Source of the DNA: Lineus longissimus
Taxonomy: Eukaryota; Nemertea; Pilidiophora; Heteronemertea; Lineidae
Reading direction: 5' to 3'
Assembly (NCBI RefSeq): GCF_910592395.1
Contig: NC_088315.1
Coordinates: forward strand, 15,547,808 to 15,611,807
Length of the DNA: 64,000 nt
Part shown: positions 23,877 to 33,935 of the stretch, one piece after another
Position numbering within the stretch: the stretch's first letter is position 1
How the letters are laid out: each line of letters starts with the position of its first letter
Notes under the pieces: model-generated
Told to the model about the DNA's origin: nothing
Database searches by the model: none
The model's input: the letters and a program-made list of their open reading frames with translations, nothing else
Position numbers and translations under genes: made by a program

Positions 23877-24051
23877 TGCCGTGCAACTTTAGATAGGCCT
23901 AGATGTCAGATGACAATAATCTGTCATTGACAGTGGCTATCACTGACACTGACCTGTGTCGCTGTCACCTTGCTATGGCTGGAACACAAGAAGACACTAT
24001 GCCGTATCACAGGCCCCAATAGGGCCTACACATTATGTATAACAACCGACC

Positions 24052-24357
24052 TCAGCAGCCTCGGGCATTAAATGCAATTGACATGGTTGGAACAGCTGTT
24101 TTTAACAAGTGGCATTTAATATTCAGTTGGATGCAGATATCCGGCTTTATGTGATAATCCGTATCGATAAAGTGATCACTGCAAAGTTTGGCCGAAGGCC
24201 CAGGCTTCCAACACTCCAAACGTTTGCACTTCCGAATCCACAGCTTCCTCCTCTCTCGTTCAACTGGCTTTAGAAATTCATGAAAATGGGTCCCATCCGT
24301 CATTCGATTGTTCTTTGTGCTATCCTTGACACAATTCGGAGCCACACAATACACCAT
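24052..24357 (-). CDS. THAP zinc-finger domain protein, 101 aa, probably truncated
   Basis: Begins MVYCVAPNC and carries the full THAP signature: C4-x4-C9, then 49 residues to C59-x2-H62, with W40, P52/P54, F63 and the closing AVP box (AVPTMS, 88-93). THAP domains are zinc-dependent DNA-binding modules of P-element, Kolobok and related transposases and of domesticated host factors. After the domain only about eight residues remain before the stop, so the catalytic part of a transposase is missing. It lies wholly inside the TTAA element and is read toward the left end. It could still bind the element's ends if expressed; no expression evidence is visible. Confidence 0.75.
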   Translation of the reverse strand: MVYCVAPNCVKDSTKNNRMTDGTHFHEFLKPVERERRKLWIRKCKRLECWKPGPSAKLCSDHFIDTDYHIKPDICIQLNIKCHLLKTAVPTMSIAFNARGC

Positions 24358-24662
24358 AGTGAATGAAACACATTACTTCCAGGTGTGCATAATTAATTAA
24401 GGCCCTCATGATTTTATGATTGCATGACATGTACAGATAACCTGATCTACATCACAACTTTTGCTGAACCCGCCGCCTGGCTCTAACAAGCCAGTTGCTA
24501 GCCTGATGAGGTAATCAAGTTGTCAAACACATAATTGGCTATATCTTCAAAATGGATGGAGCTAATTGCATTTGGTTTTCTGTATTGTATTAAGTATTGG
24601 GTACACTTTTGAAATCGTCTTACAGCAGAAAATGGCAAAAAACCTTGATATATGGCCTTTAA

Positions 24663-24849
24663 GCCAAAACAGGTTACAAATAAATGAACAAGATGATGAT
24701 GTCTAAAAGAGGGCAATTTTGTGTTTCTTATCGTGTTCTAAAAAAGAATGGATGGTAGGAAAATGAAAGCCTAAATGTATTTTTATTTTGTCAAATGTTA
24801 ATATGCGCTCCTTGACAAGCTGACAGACCTTGACTGAAGCACAAAATGT
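24663..24849. other. continuation of the duplicated host sequence
   Basis: The rest of the second ~590 bp unit after the TTAA insertion. No gene. Confidence 0.5.
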
Positions 24850-25140
24850 TATATGACTAGAGGCCTGTCAGCCTGGGACCTTCGCTGGGTTAGTGGTGGA
24901 GTTGTATTAGGAGTAATGCAGTGTGCTGGTGACATTTCCAATAGAGCCAGAACAGGCAGGTTAGTTGTGGGCATTGGTTGGAGATGTTCCAGTAGACCGA
25001 AGTGATAGCAACTGGAGGTTACGGTTACAAAATGTGCCCCTGTGGACAGATGGACTGACAGACGGATGGACGGGCGGACAGACGCCACTCCATTAGCTAT
25101 TTGACAATCTCAGCCGACCTTCGGTCGGCTGAGCTAAAAA
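24850..25140 (-). repeat. hairpin-ended dispersed repeat (GAGCTAAAAA type)
   Basis: GACGGATGGACGGGCGGACAGAC-type sequence leads to a perfect hairpin, CTCAGCCGACC (25109-25119), loop TTC, GGTCGGCTGAG (25123-25133), then CTAAAAA. The same architecture appears at 11215, 34517 and at the ends of R1b and R1c. Confidence 0.7.
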
Positions 25141-25286
25141 TAGATGGACAACGCGAGATACTTCGACAAGATTGCAAGGTCATTGCCAAACTCCCACAGT
25201 GACGAAATTTAAAACCACTGACAACAACAGCACCATTTTGTGCAAGAATCGTGCATTTTTTTAAATCGTCAAACATTATAGGAAGA

Positions 25287-26288
25287 ATGAAAAGATCAGG
25301 GGCCATTGTGCTCACCGGTATTTAGATAACCACTTAATTGACAATGAATGTTTCTTGAGATATGACCGAGGAAGACTCTGAGGTACTACTAGTATCAAAT
25401 CAGACTAAACGTAGGCCAACCTTAGTCCAAAGTCCGGGCGGGAATCGGGGCGAAAATTCGCCTGGTCGAATATAGCCACACTCATTTGCCTCCAAACCGC
25501 TCCCTGCTTTGGCGATTCTATTATGATAATGAATTTTTTCTATAATGAAAATCGCAGGCGAAAAACAATAATCACGCCTAATTCGCTCTCACCAACCATC
25601 GGAACGAAGCGAATATTACATGTGTTGTAGTACGCGAATTCCGACAACAGTTGATAGCAGACCGAACAAAAACACAAACTGGAATTTCCCGTCAACCTGA
25701 CTCCAGTAATCAAATACATAACGTCTATCCACGAGGATACAACAATTTAGCACCGAGGTTTGAGGTTCTTAGTATCATGGTTACATTCCGAAGGATTGTG
25801 GCGGAATGTACCGAATCATACAGCTAATCATAGTTAGGCTTATGTTACCATGTCTCAGCCAACCAATCAAGATCGTTGTAGTATCCGGTCATCCTAAACA
25901 GCGTCCCCCAGCACCCAACAGCATTCACCAGGTTTAAATTTACGCCATTTGACCTCTGTGACCTTGAAAAGTAGGTCAAATCAAAAACATATATGATATG
26001 TGATATATCCTTGCTAGAAGTACCTACCATATAAATTTCATCAAAAACAAATCACTAATAAGTGAGATATCACACTATTTATGTTTTCAGTTTTGGCCCC
26101 CTGGTGGCCAAGTTAAAAAATCAGACCGGACCGAAATTCAGTGTCAAAGGTCATCTGACCTAGGGGGTCTAGCATACAAAGTTTTGAGTCCATAGCCCTA
26201 GCGGTTAAGAAACGTGCCACTGTTTCTGAAATAGAGAACGACGGACACTGCGATATTGTATAGACTCACCACACCGGTGAGCCAAAAA
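25287..26288 (+). repeat. modular repeat R1, copy f (short form)
   Basis: Starts GGGGCCATTGTGCTCACCGG and ends GGACACTGCGATATTG, CCGGTGAGCCAAAAA. Only one complete module is present (half-site box 25950-25967, CTCF-like core 26096-26107); the (GAC)n stretch is almost gone. The 25330-25920 section is unlike other copies, possibly an older insertion. Confidence 0.75.
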
Positions 26289-26466
26289 GAGCATCAAGAT
26301 TTTTCTCGTCCATCTAAAAAGTAGAATAACCATGTCGAGAAATTTGATGTATAATTTGTGCTTTTATCCAATCTTTATCGGTCACCTCCTCTGTGACATT
26401 GCTGACGGGGGTTAAAGACTTGGGTAAAGACCGACGGTGAGGAGATGGATTACTGCAAGTGACAAT
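26289..26466. other. spacer, nothing recognised
   Basis: Short single-copy-looking sequence between R1f and TE-C copy A. Confidence 0.35.
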
Positions 26467-27560
26467 CTATATCATAATACTATAAGGCGGCTCGCTAAAG
26501 TGCCATTTGGGGGTCGTGTTTCGTCTCGAAATTTTGCACGTTTGCAGGTGATATGTTATCCTGATGCAACGTCATGTTTATTTTCGGAAATTTACTTCAG
26601 CGGAGCAGTAATGAGGGATTTTTAATCGGACACGGTCAATTCTCCTTATCACTCACGGAAGCCAAGCCATTGCTGTTCAGTTATGCAGGGGATTAATGAA
26701 TCACCTGCACTCCCTGCGGGGTGATTAACACTACCTGTTGAACGGCTGGCTGTAGGTGGATGATTGGAACAGCCTGTACACGTGTTGACCTGCTGAACCA
26801 AGGTTAATGTTATTTTCAATCCACGATTGTAGGTCACCTGATCTTGGAGATTTCGCGGGAAAGAAATTGTAAACAAACGCATGTGTGCAGTTCAAATGTA
26901 AACAAAAATGTATTTTGATACTTTTGGTTGCTGGACTTGGGTTTTCCCGCAGTAAGGAGCTGGGGTCAAATTGATGGTCTATCGTATATTGGTACTGTAT
27001 TAGCCAGAGCTAGCCCTTGATTATGAAGGGATTTTCAAATTAAGGTTACAATGGTATGTTTATGTGCTCACCACAGCTTTCAAAACTTGATGTATCTGAA
27101 GAGGCACTCTGAACTTGGCATGGCCTTATCAAGGAGCTGCTCACGGTGCTGAACTTCTAGCTTGCCTGTCGACTAAGTGCCTTGCCCGAGATCATGCTAC
27201 ATGTAGGAGGAGCACGCATTTTAAAGTTTTAGTAGTGATAGTGCAATTGGTCCGAGCCATTTGGAGGCCGACATGTGAAGGCCTATCTGGGTTCTCCTTC
27301 ATCTCCGTATAAAAAGGGGCATATTGCTGACTAAGGAACGAGGTATATTCACATTGCCTCATCATCTCATTCGGACCAATTGATTTACTTTTATATGCAC
27401 GCATACAGCACGCCACAGGGTCCGAGTCTGTGGACAAATGGTTGGTTTAATTTGTCTCTTCGATATTGCTCCTTTGATATTGCATTATATTTTCATTGCA
27501 ATTCAATCTATTCAAGGTATAGCCCATTTGAACCTGCCTGCGCCACGGGTACAATGCTAG
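26467..27560 (-). mobile_element. unclassified element TE-C, copy A
   Basis: Reverse-complement relative of 50826-51817, with ends CTAGCATTGTACCCGTGGCG (right) and CTATATCATAATACTATAAGG (left). Because copy B interrupts a Helitron gene, these limits are insertion ends. Both copies share frames such as MMRQC-[EQ]-Y-x-SFLSQQYAPFYTE on the element's sense strand, but also many substitutions and indels, so the frames are probably not coding. No inverted terminal repeats beyond CTA were found. Confidence 0.7.
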
Positions 27561-27692
27561 TATACAATTATTGATGGCGAAAGATGCCAGCTTTGTGATT
27601 TTCTTGTCAATTTGTCCAAATATGACTTTATTTCTCAGTTGATTTCGAATTTGGTGCATATAAACACTGTAGAGCTATATAAAGAATACATT

Positions 27693-28327
27693 ATTAATTC
27701 GGTATAATAGATTCTGTCGATGTCATAGGGGTTAAGTAGGTAGTTGTCGGCTCCTGCAATATTATCCACTGCACAGTACATCCAAGCAGCAGTCCTCCCT
27801 GACCTAGAAACTATATTTAGATTACAATAAAGTTGACATCACAGGACAACCCCACGCCATATGTTTTGATCATGGGTCTTACTACCCAAGGGAGCAGACA
27901 TTATTTCAAGAAATTCGAGTTGAATGAGTTGGGGTCAGTTACCAGCCCCTTGGAGGCCAACTCCAGCCCCCTATTTTTCTCACTCAAAATACATTGTATG
28001 CAAAAACATGAGATTAATTCGGTATAATAGATTCTGTCGATGTCATAGGGGTTAAGTAGGTAGTTGTCGGCTCCTGCATTATCCACTGCACAGTACATCC
28101 AAGCAGCAGTCCTCCCTGACCTAGAAACTATATTTAGATTACAATAAAGTTGACATCACAGGACAACCCCACGCCATGTTTTGATCATGGGTCTTACTGC
28201 CCAAGGGAGCAGACATTTTTTCAAGAAATTCGAGTTGAATGAATTGGGGTCAGTTACCAGCCCCTTGGAGGCTAACTACAGCCCCCTATTTTTCTCACTT
28301 AAAATACATTGTATGTTAAAACATGAG
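27693..28327. repeat. ~320 bp direct tandem duplication
   Basis: 27693-28012 is repeated at 28013-28327, both starting ATTAATTCGGTATAATAG and ending with AAAACATGAG. The second copy lacks a few bases (CAATATTATCC versus CATTATCC, CCATATGTT versus CCATGTT) and has a handful of substitutions. No gene. Confidence 0.9.
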
Positions 28328-28533
28328 AAAAAAAAAGTTTCTCTTGTTTTCTCAACATAAATATTGCAATTATGCCAATAAGATTGACTGAATATGAGTT
28401 TGAGAAATCGATGTTTACTCCCCACAATGGTTAAGCATGGCGGCCAGAAATTGCCTCAAAGCCAAAGGCCAAAATATGAAAGGTATTTTTGGCCCCTAAT
28501 CTCATGCAGAATATGCATGAATTACTCCAATAA
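28328..28533. other. spacer, nothing recognised
   Basis: About 200 bp with no feature. Confidence 0.35.
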
Positions 28534-29088
28534 GGGAGCATCCATTAAGTACGTACGCACTGAGGGGGGAGGGGGGGTCTATGAAATCCGTAAACTATGC
28601 GTACAGGGGGGAGGGGGGGTTAATGGTCTTGCGTACGTACGCAACCCAAGAACCATTTTTTGAACAAATAAAAAATAAATAATATCATAATAATCTTCTC
28701 CTCTTTCTTCTGTTCTTATTCTTATTTGGATAATCATACTTGTTCTTCACAAGATGTGTGAACTCATACGCTTCTGGGTTCGGATGTTACCCGACTACAA
28801 TGTTTTAGCAATTTCCAGCCCCGTTTAATTTCCCGGTAATGCGTATCGCCGTCGGAGAAAAATTGTGCAGTCGACTTGCCAATACGACGCCAATCCGATT
28901 GTGGCGCCACAGTGTAGCAAAATCAAGTACTATGTCTGTTCGTCTGCTAGGGAATGCAAGGTTCTATAGGCGTACGCTCGTACAGGGGGGAGGGGGGGGT
29001 ATGAGGCAATGCGTACAAGGTGCATACAGGGGGGAGGGGGGGTCTCAAAATTGGCATTTTCGTGCGTACGTACTTAATGGATGCTCCC
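28534..29088. mobile_element. 555 bp MITE with 27 bp perfect inverted ends and G-tracts
   Basis: Both ends begin GGGAGCATCCATTAAGTACG and match perfectly for 27 bp through TACGCAC. The element holds four copies of GGGGGGAGGGGGGG (near 28565, 28605, 28985 and 29031), in the same orientation toward both ends, and several GCGTACG motifs. The target duplication is unclear (TAA left, TAT right). No coding capacity. Confidence 0.85.
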
Positions 29089-29149
29089 TATGCTACAATA
29101 TTATCTGTATTCAGACAACAATAGACAAAAAAAACTGTCGATCTTTCGA

Positions 29150-29945
29150 CCTAGGGTGCCACCGCCAGTAACTTATGTTAAACTAAGGGTAAGTCTGTTG
29201 TTAAAGGGGAAATTTGTCGATATTTCCACCGGATGTGGTACTCTGCAAAATGGGAAATTTTGGATTTCCCTTAACAGCACAAAGCGACGTTGGCACCCTC
29301 TAGGACTCGACTATCGACAGACTCCCCCTTTAACAGGAGTAGCCTACGTTAAGTTGGAAAGACTTGTCGAAATGTAGAAAGATTTCCCCTACAACAGAAG
29401 TTTATACTGGCGGCTCTAAGGTAGAAATATAGGCAGATTCCCCTTTCCTTAACAGAGTAACATCCGGTGGCGCCATCTAAGATTGAAATAACGACAGATT
29501 CCCCTTTTGACAAGACTACGTTAAGTTGGAAATAACGACAGAATTCCCCTTTAACTTAAGAATGGTCAAAATATCAATGTTATATTTCCCTTTGACAGAG
29601 TACCACATCCGGTGGCGCCCTCAAAGACTGAAATATTGATAAATTTCTCTTTTAGCAGAAGAAAGCTGCAGACTCCCCCTGGCTTTGACAGAAATTACTT
29701 GCGGTGGCGCCCTATAAGTTCAAAATATCCTTTTGATTCACCTGTAACAGTGACATCCGGTGGCGCCCTCTAAGATTTAGATATTTATATCCCCTAGACC
29801 CCTTTTATTATATCGTCAGATATTCCCATTTGGCAGAGTACCACATCCTGTGGAAATGTCGCCAAATTTCCCCTTTAACATAAGTTACTGGCGGTAGTGC
29901 CCTCTAAGGTCGAAAGATCGACAGATTTTCCTTTAACAATAGTTG
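29150..29945. repeat. degenerate minisatellite with GGTGGCGCCCTCTAAG boxes
   Basis: About ten irregular units of 60-95 bp built from ACATCCGGTGGCGCCCTCTA, GAAATAACGACAGATT and CCCCTTTAACAGA boxes. Units differ widely, so the array is old. Confidence 0.75.
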
Positions 29946-30947
29946 TGAAGAAAAAGCTTCAATTGCCATTGGATTGCCCCACCTGGAAAAAATTGGCATG
30001 TGGGTATGTGGGTATAGTGACTTTAGTTACTACCGTCAGAGTACAGGGTACCATAGTTGTCACATGTTTCTGTAGCCATTCTGGATTTTTTTGAGGGAAT
30101 TCCCATTTGAGGAAAATGTAGGTCACGGATGGGGAGTCCGAAGATTTTTTCTTACAATTTGATTGGCCAGGCAGCTATGCAAATGAAATACACCATGCCA
30201 GCAAGTGCTAGTTATGTTAATTCGTGGGGGGCCGGTATTACCTCAGGGCCGGATTCACCCTTCTTTACCCTACATAGCCCTTTTTTATAAAATTGGCACC
30301 TAGTAATACTAGTACTAGTAGCATTTTTTCGGGGTTCTTTCACATGCAAATGTAAATTTCCACGTGGTTTCATCGACGCGGTCTTGCTGATATCTGTTCA
30401 TCCACATATATATTATGGCGTAAACCTGATTGTCTCAGCCAATAAAAAAAATGAATATACCTGACACACCCGGCGGTAATCGACTGCTTGTGAATACAAC
30501 TTCCTGCGAGTCAGTAAATCTATTTCCGAAAGAGGATAACTTCTCGAGTAATTAAGATTTTCTCAGTCATAACCGAGATGGTGCAGACTGACGACAACAA
30601 CATTGTATTTCAATACATCATGCACGGACCATCATGCACAACGTCACCATGCAACACCGTACTTTACAACTCTGGCGAGAAAATCACACTCTGACACTGT
30701 AATCAGTCCGGGCCATCACGGTAAACTGCGAGGAAAATGCTTACATTTTTTGCAAGGGTTGTGTACAAAGTACATTTTTCAAAAGCTCATTAAAAAGTTG
30801 GATAATATTATAAGAAATGTGATAATACTAATTTTATGTGTACCCTTTTTTTAAGAAGTTACCCTTTTTTAAAGTGGAACTATTTTTTCTCCATTGTGCA
30901 TATGTACACAAGGACCCAATGCATTATGTTCGCCATGGTTTACCAAC
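29946..30947. other. nothing recognised
   Basis: About 1 kb of AT-rich sequence without known repeat ends; short frames only. Confidence 0.4.
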
Positions 30948-31145
30948 AGTGATGACATATGACGTCTTAGAGAGAACGATAATAAAGTGCTTAAACTTGG
31001 TCGGTTTGACTCTGGAATGGTGAAATTTGAGCGACTTCAACAGGCAGCCAGTGCATTGAAAATTTCCAAAAACTATTCTATACCGAGCTACTTACTCTCA
31101 AGTTACTCTTCATGTATCCATTGTTCTCCAAATCGGATCACAAAT

Positions 31146-31608
31146 ACCGTATTTATGCGTATTTAGGCACATGCGCATATAAAACGAAAACTGCTTGTTT
31201 TTACCTGTGTTTTACCTAGTCAAATTTGCCATTCTTAAGTGCATGCGCCTATAAATTTCGTGGGGTCAATTCTATACTGCCTGGTGTGCATGTGAATGGG
31301 CAGTGTTCCAGAAGTATGGGATTCTTGTATGGCAGATGCAACTGTGCTTTACCTCGCACTGTGCGGTCCCCGCCAGGTTGTGGGATTATTACACATACAT
31401 ATGTTGGTTTTGGATTATAAACAGTAATATTAGATTAAATATAACTAGCATTCGTGTACTTGGAAAAATAAGCAACACGGGTTTTGTAAGTTATCTTCCG
31501 TTCTTCGCTTTATTTTTTCACATTGTTAAGCGCATTTGCTATTAATATTCGGGAGATTAGCGCATCCTGAATATAAGCGCAGTGCGCCTTGATACGCATA
31601 AATACGAT
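31146..31608. mobile_element. MITE in the left foldback arm
   Basis: Inverted ends CGTATTTATGCGTAT (31148-31162) and ATACGCATAAATACG (31592-31606). Internal GCGC...TATAA motifs repeat. Absent from the opposite foldback arm. Target duplication unclear. Confidence 0.7.
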
Positions 31609-31938
31609 AGTCATTAAAAGCGCACAAAAAACCCAACCACCAAATGAGCACTACTGATGTGACAAAATGGCCAAAAGCTATAATCATCATGTAAGATCCG
31701 ATGTGAACACAGCCTGCTTTGACGTCAAAAAAAAACCAAATATAGACACCCAACACCCTAACGGCCAAACAGGAAACTTGTTGCAACAATAGTCTGAATA
31801 GACATGCAATATCTATATTTGGTTGATTGTGACATCACAGCAGGCTGTGTTCTCGTCGGATCTTATAGGATGAAAAAGCTTTTTGCCATTTTGTCACACC
31901 AGTGGTGCTCGTTGGGTGGTTGGATTTTTTGACCACTT

Positions 31939-32278
31939 TTAAAGGGAACTGGAACCGCCGAGTGATTTATTCAACTCTTCGACTTTCACCGCCCGAGAAA
32001 GTCAAACTTCCAACTTCCTATTCGAGTTCAGATTTGTAGCTCCGCCCCCAGTGCCCGAGCATGCGCAGTTCAATTTGTTATTATTGAGAATCATGTGAGA
32101 ATCACGTTCATGCAATCTTTCATTCATGAGTTTTCGTAGTAAATTCCATAGTAGTGACGTCACTCAATGATTGACAGCTAGGCGCCATGTTTCATTCTAG
32201 CCTCGTTCTGATCACCCGATACGCGGGAAATGAAAACGAGGTCATACGAACTGGCTTGGCGGTTTCAGTTCCCTTTAA
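31939..32278. mobile_element. 332 bp TTAA MITE in the right foldback arm
   Basis: AGGGAACTGGAACCGCC (31943) and GGCGGTTTCAGTTCCCT (to 32274) are inverted with one mismatch, inside TTAA duplications (31939-31942, 32275-32278). The TTAA target suggests mobilisation by a Kolobok- or piggyBac-type transposase; the AG start differs from the CCC of piggyBac. Confidence 0.8.
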
Positions 32279-32500
32279 TGCTGATTTGGAGAACAATGGA
32301 TAGGCCTACATGAAGAGTAACTTGAGCGTAAGTTAGCTCGGTAGGCCTAAAGAATAGTTTTTGGAATTTTTCAATGGACAGGCTGCGTGTTGAAGTAGCT
32401 CAAATTTCACCATTCAAGAGTCGAGCCAACCAAGTTTCAGCACTTTATTGTCGTTCTCTCTAAGACTTCATAGATATCATATCACTGTGGTTTACAGTGA

Positions 32501-32910
32501 TGGCCCAGACTGGCATGACGGGCACGACTGGTAGCCTAGGCCAATAATTAACTGCACACCGCAACTTCCTGAACCAACTGCTCAGCGGTCGTAATGCAGA
32601 TATGAATGGTTTGTGTACATGATGAACTTTGCAGTTTACATATCTGATAAACCTTACTTGTGAACTCATCATTTCATGATTTAGGCAGGAAATCACCACT
32701 TTGTGGTTTTGTGTGCGAGTCAGAAAAATCGAAACACCCACCATAGGAATTGCGGCGGTTTCGCGCCATGACCCTTTCGCCCCCAATGATTTCGCTCCAA
32801 ATCGTAGTCGTTTCGCTCCTTGGGACTTGGGGGTGGTTTTGACACTAGTGTCCAGTGCCAAATCGTCGGAGCCAATCAGATTGCTGGGTTGGGGTTAAGG
32901 TAGGATTAGG
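32501..32910. other. unrecognised stretch with TTTCGC-type boxes
   Basis: Between 32755 and 32820 TTTCGCGCC, TTTCGCCCCC, TTTCGCTCC and TTTCGCTCC recur. No gene recognised. Confidence 0.4.
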
Positions 32911-32933
32911 TTTAGGGTTAGGGTTAGGGTTAG
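32911..32933. repeat. short interstitial TTAGGG tract
   Basis: Three perfect TTAGGG repeats and a partial one, preceded by decayed GGTTAAGG and GGATTAGG. This is the animal-type telomere motif, here internal and very short. Confidence 0.8.
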
Positions 32934-33007
32934 ACATATAATATGAGGAAGGCTCAGACCTTGATAGGGAGCTCTTCGTTAATAGGGCTGGTGAGCGAGA
33001 AGACTCG

Positions 33008-33052
33008 GGTTGTGGTGGTGGTGGTGGTGGTGGGGGGGGGGGGGGGGGGGTA
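33008..33052. repeat. (GTG)n followed by poly-G
   Basis: Simple repeat: about seven GTG units then eighteen G in a row. It forms the left limit of the A-type sequence beyond it. Confidence 0.9.
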
Positions 33053-33082
33053 TATAGTTAGGATGCTGCCATCATGGCAGTT

Positions 33083-33935
33083 GAATCAGGGGAATTGGGC
33101 GTTTCCAGTGATATAGGTCTTGTAAGGGAGTTTTTCCCAAATGTACGCGATGATGACGTGCCCTATTAACAGGACGTAACATCTATTTTAAAATGCGTTT
33201 CCAAAGTGAACGCATGAGGACAACCCATTTGTGTCGTATATCACTGGAAACGCCCGATTCCCCTGATTCTGCAGGATGTTAAATCAGGCACTTTGTTTTT
33301 TAAATAAATCATAAGCGTCGCATTTGCTCCTAGCTCTGTTCACCATCCCAAATGGCAATATTGCCAATTGGGCCAGACAATCACGAAAAAACCCAAATAT
33401 TATACATTTCTTCCTGAATAATTCTTACAGTGACCATTCTTCCATGAAAGACAGTTGGTTACGCTACACAAAAATTTTTAAAAAACTAGGGTCAACCATT
33501 GAACTTTTGAGATATGTTGAATTTTGCACGAATCAGCGAAAAACGCACCAACTGGCACTGGACGGCATTTCAACACGGGGCCGACGCACATCCCAAGTTC
33601 TGTGTACACATACGTCGGCAACAACAGTAAAATGCGTAATTTCTTGTTAGCCGCCTATTGAGTAGCGCTCTAGGTTTCAGAAACTCCAAAAAACATGTCT
33701 TTGCCAAAACAACTGCTGAATCAACACTGACATACTGTGAGGACCGAGAAATCAATGATTTTAGGAACTACGGTGGGGGCGCGCATTAAAAAAAACCTCC
33801 CTAATGAGACCATACGACACAAATGGGTTGTCCTCATGCGATTACCTTGTAAACGCATTTTAAAATAGATGTTACGTCCTGTTAATGGGGCACGTCATCA
33901 TCGCGTACATTTGGGAAAGATTCCCTAACGAAACC
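33083..33935 (-). mobile_element. partial element A that received another element A
   Basis: 33083-33115 and 33812-33935 together read as the CAATCGGG...TTCCCTAACGAAACC end of element A. A complete reverse-orientation A (33116-33811) sits between them with ATA on both sides (33113-33115, 33812-33814). Confidence 0.75.
33116..33811 (-). mobile_element. element A, complete diverged copy
   Basis: Ends GGTCTTGTAAGGGAG and CTCCCTAATGAGACC. Over its length it is the reverse complement of the 711 bp A units at 56144-64000 with roughly one change per ten to fifteen bases by eye. It shows that A is a dispersed element as well as part of the array. Confidence 0.8.

Larger units (their letters stand above)
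23266..24662. mobile_element. Kolobok-like TTAA transposon, degenerate
   Basis: Perfect 19 bp inverted ends, AGGCCATATATCAAGGTTT at 23270-23288 and its complement at 24640-24658, lie directly inside TTAA duplications (23266-23269, 24659-24662). Kolobok elements are known for TTAA targets and THAP-domain proteins; a THAP domain is encoded here on the minus strand. The sister unit near 22630 (GGATCGTTAGGCTGAAA) looks like the empty site. At 1,389 bp it is too short for an intact transposase gene, so it is a deletion derivative. Confidence 0.8.
30948..32500. mobile_element. foldback element with a MITE in each arm
   Basis: The left arm (30948-31135 plus 31609-31750) is the reverse complement of the right arm (31800-31940 plus 32275-32500), for example CTTAGAGAGAACGATAATAA versus TTATTGTCGTTCTCTCTAAG. 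The pairing is continuous only when 31146-31608 is removed from the left arm and 31943-32274 from the right, so each arm received its own insertion. Each arm is about 350 bp with a short central loop. No coding frame. Confidence 0.75.

Noticed and set aside
24503-24530. CTGATGAG core as in hammerhead ribozymes
   Set aside because: No GAAA box or paired stems at the required places.
32911-32933. Chromosome end
   Set aside because: Only three to four TTAGGG units with ordinary sequence on both sides.
33008-33052. G-run as a regulatory site
   Set aside because: A simple repeat of uncertain length; no other evidence.
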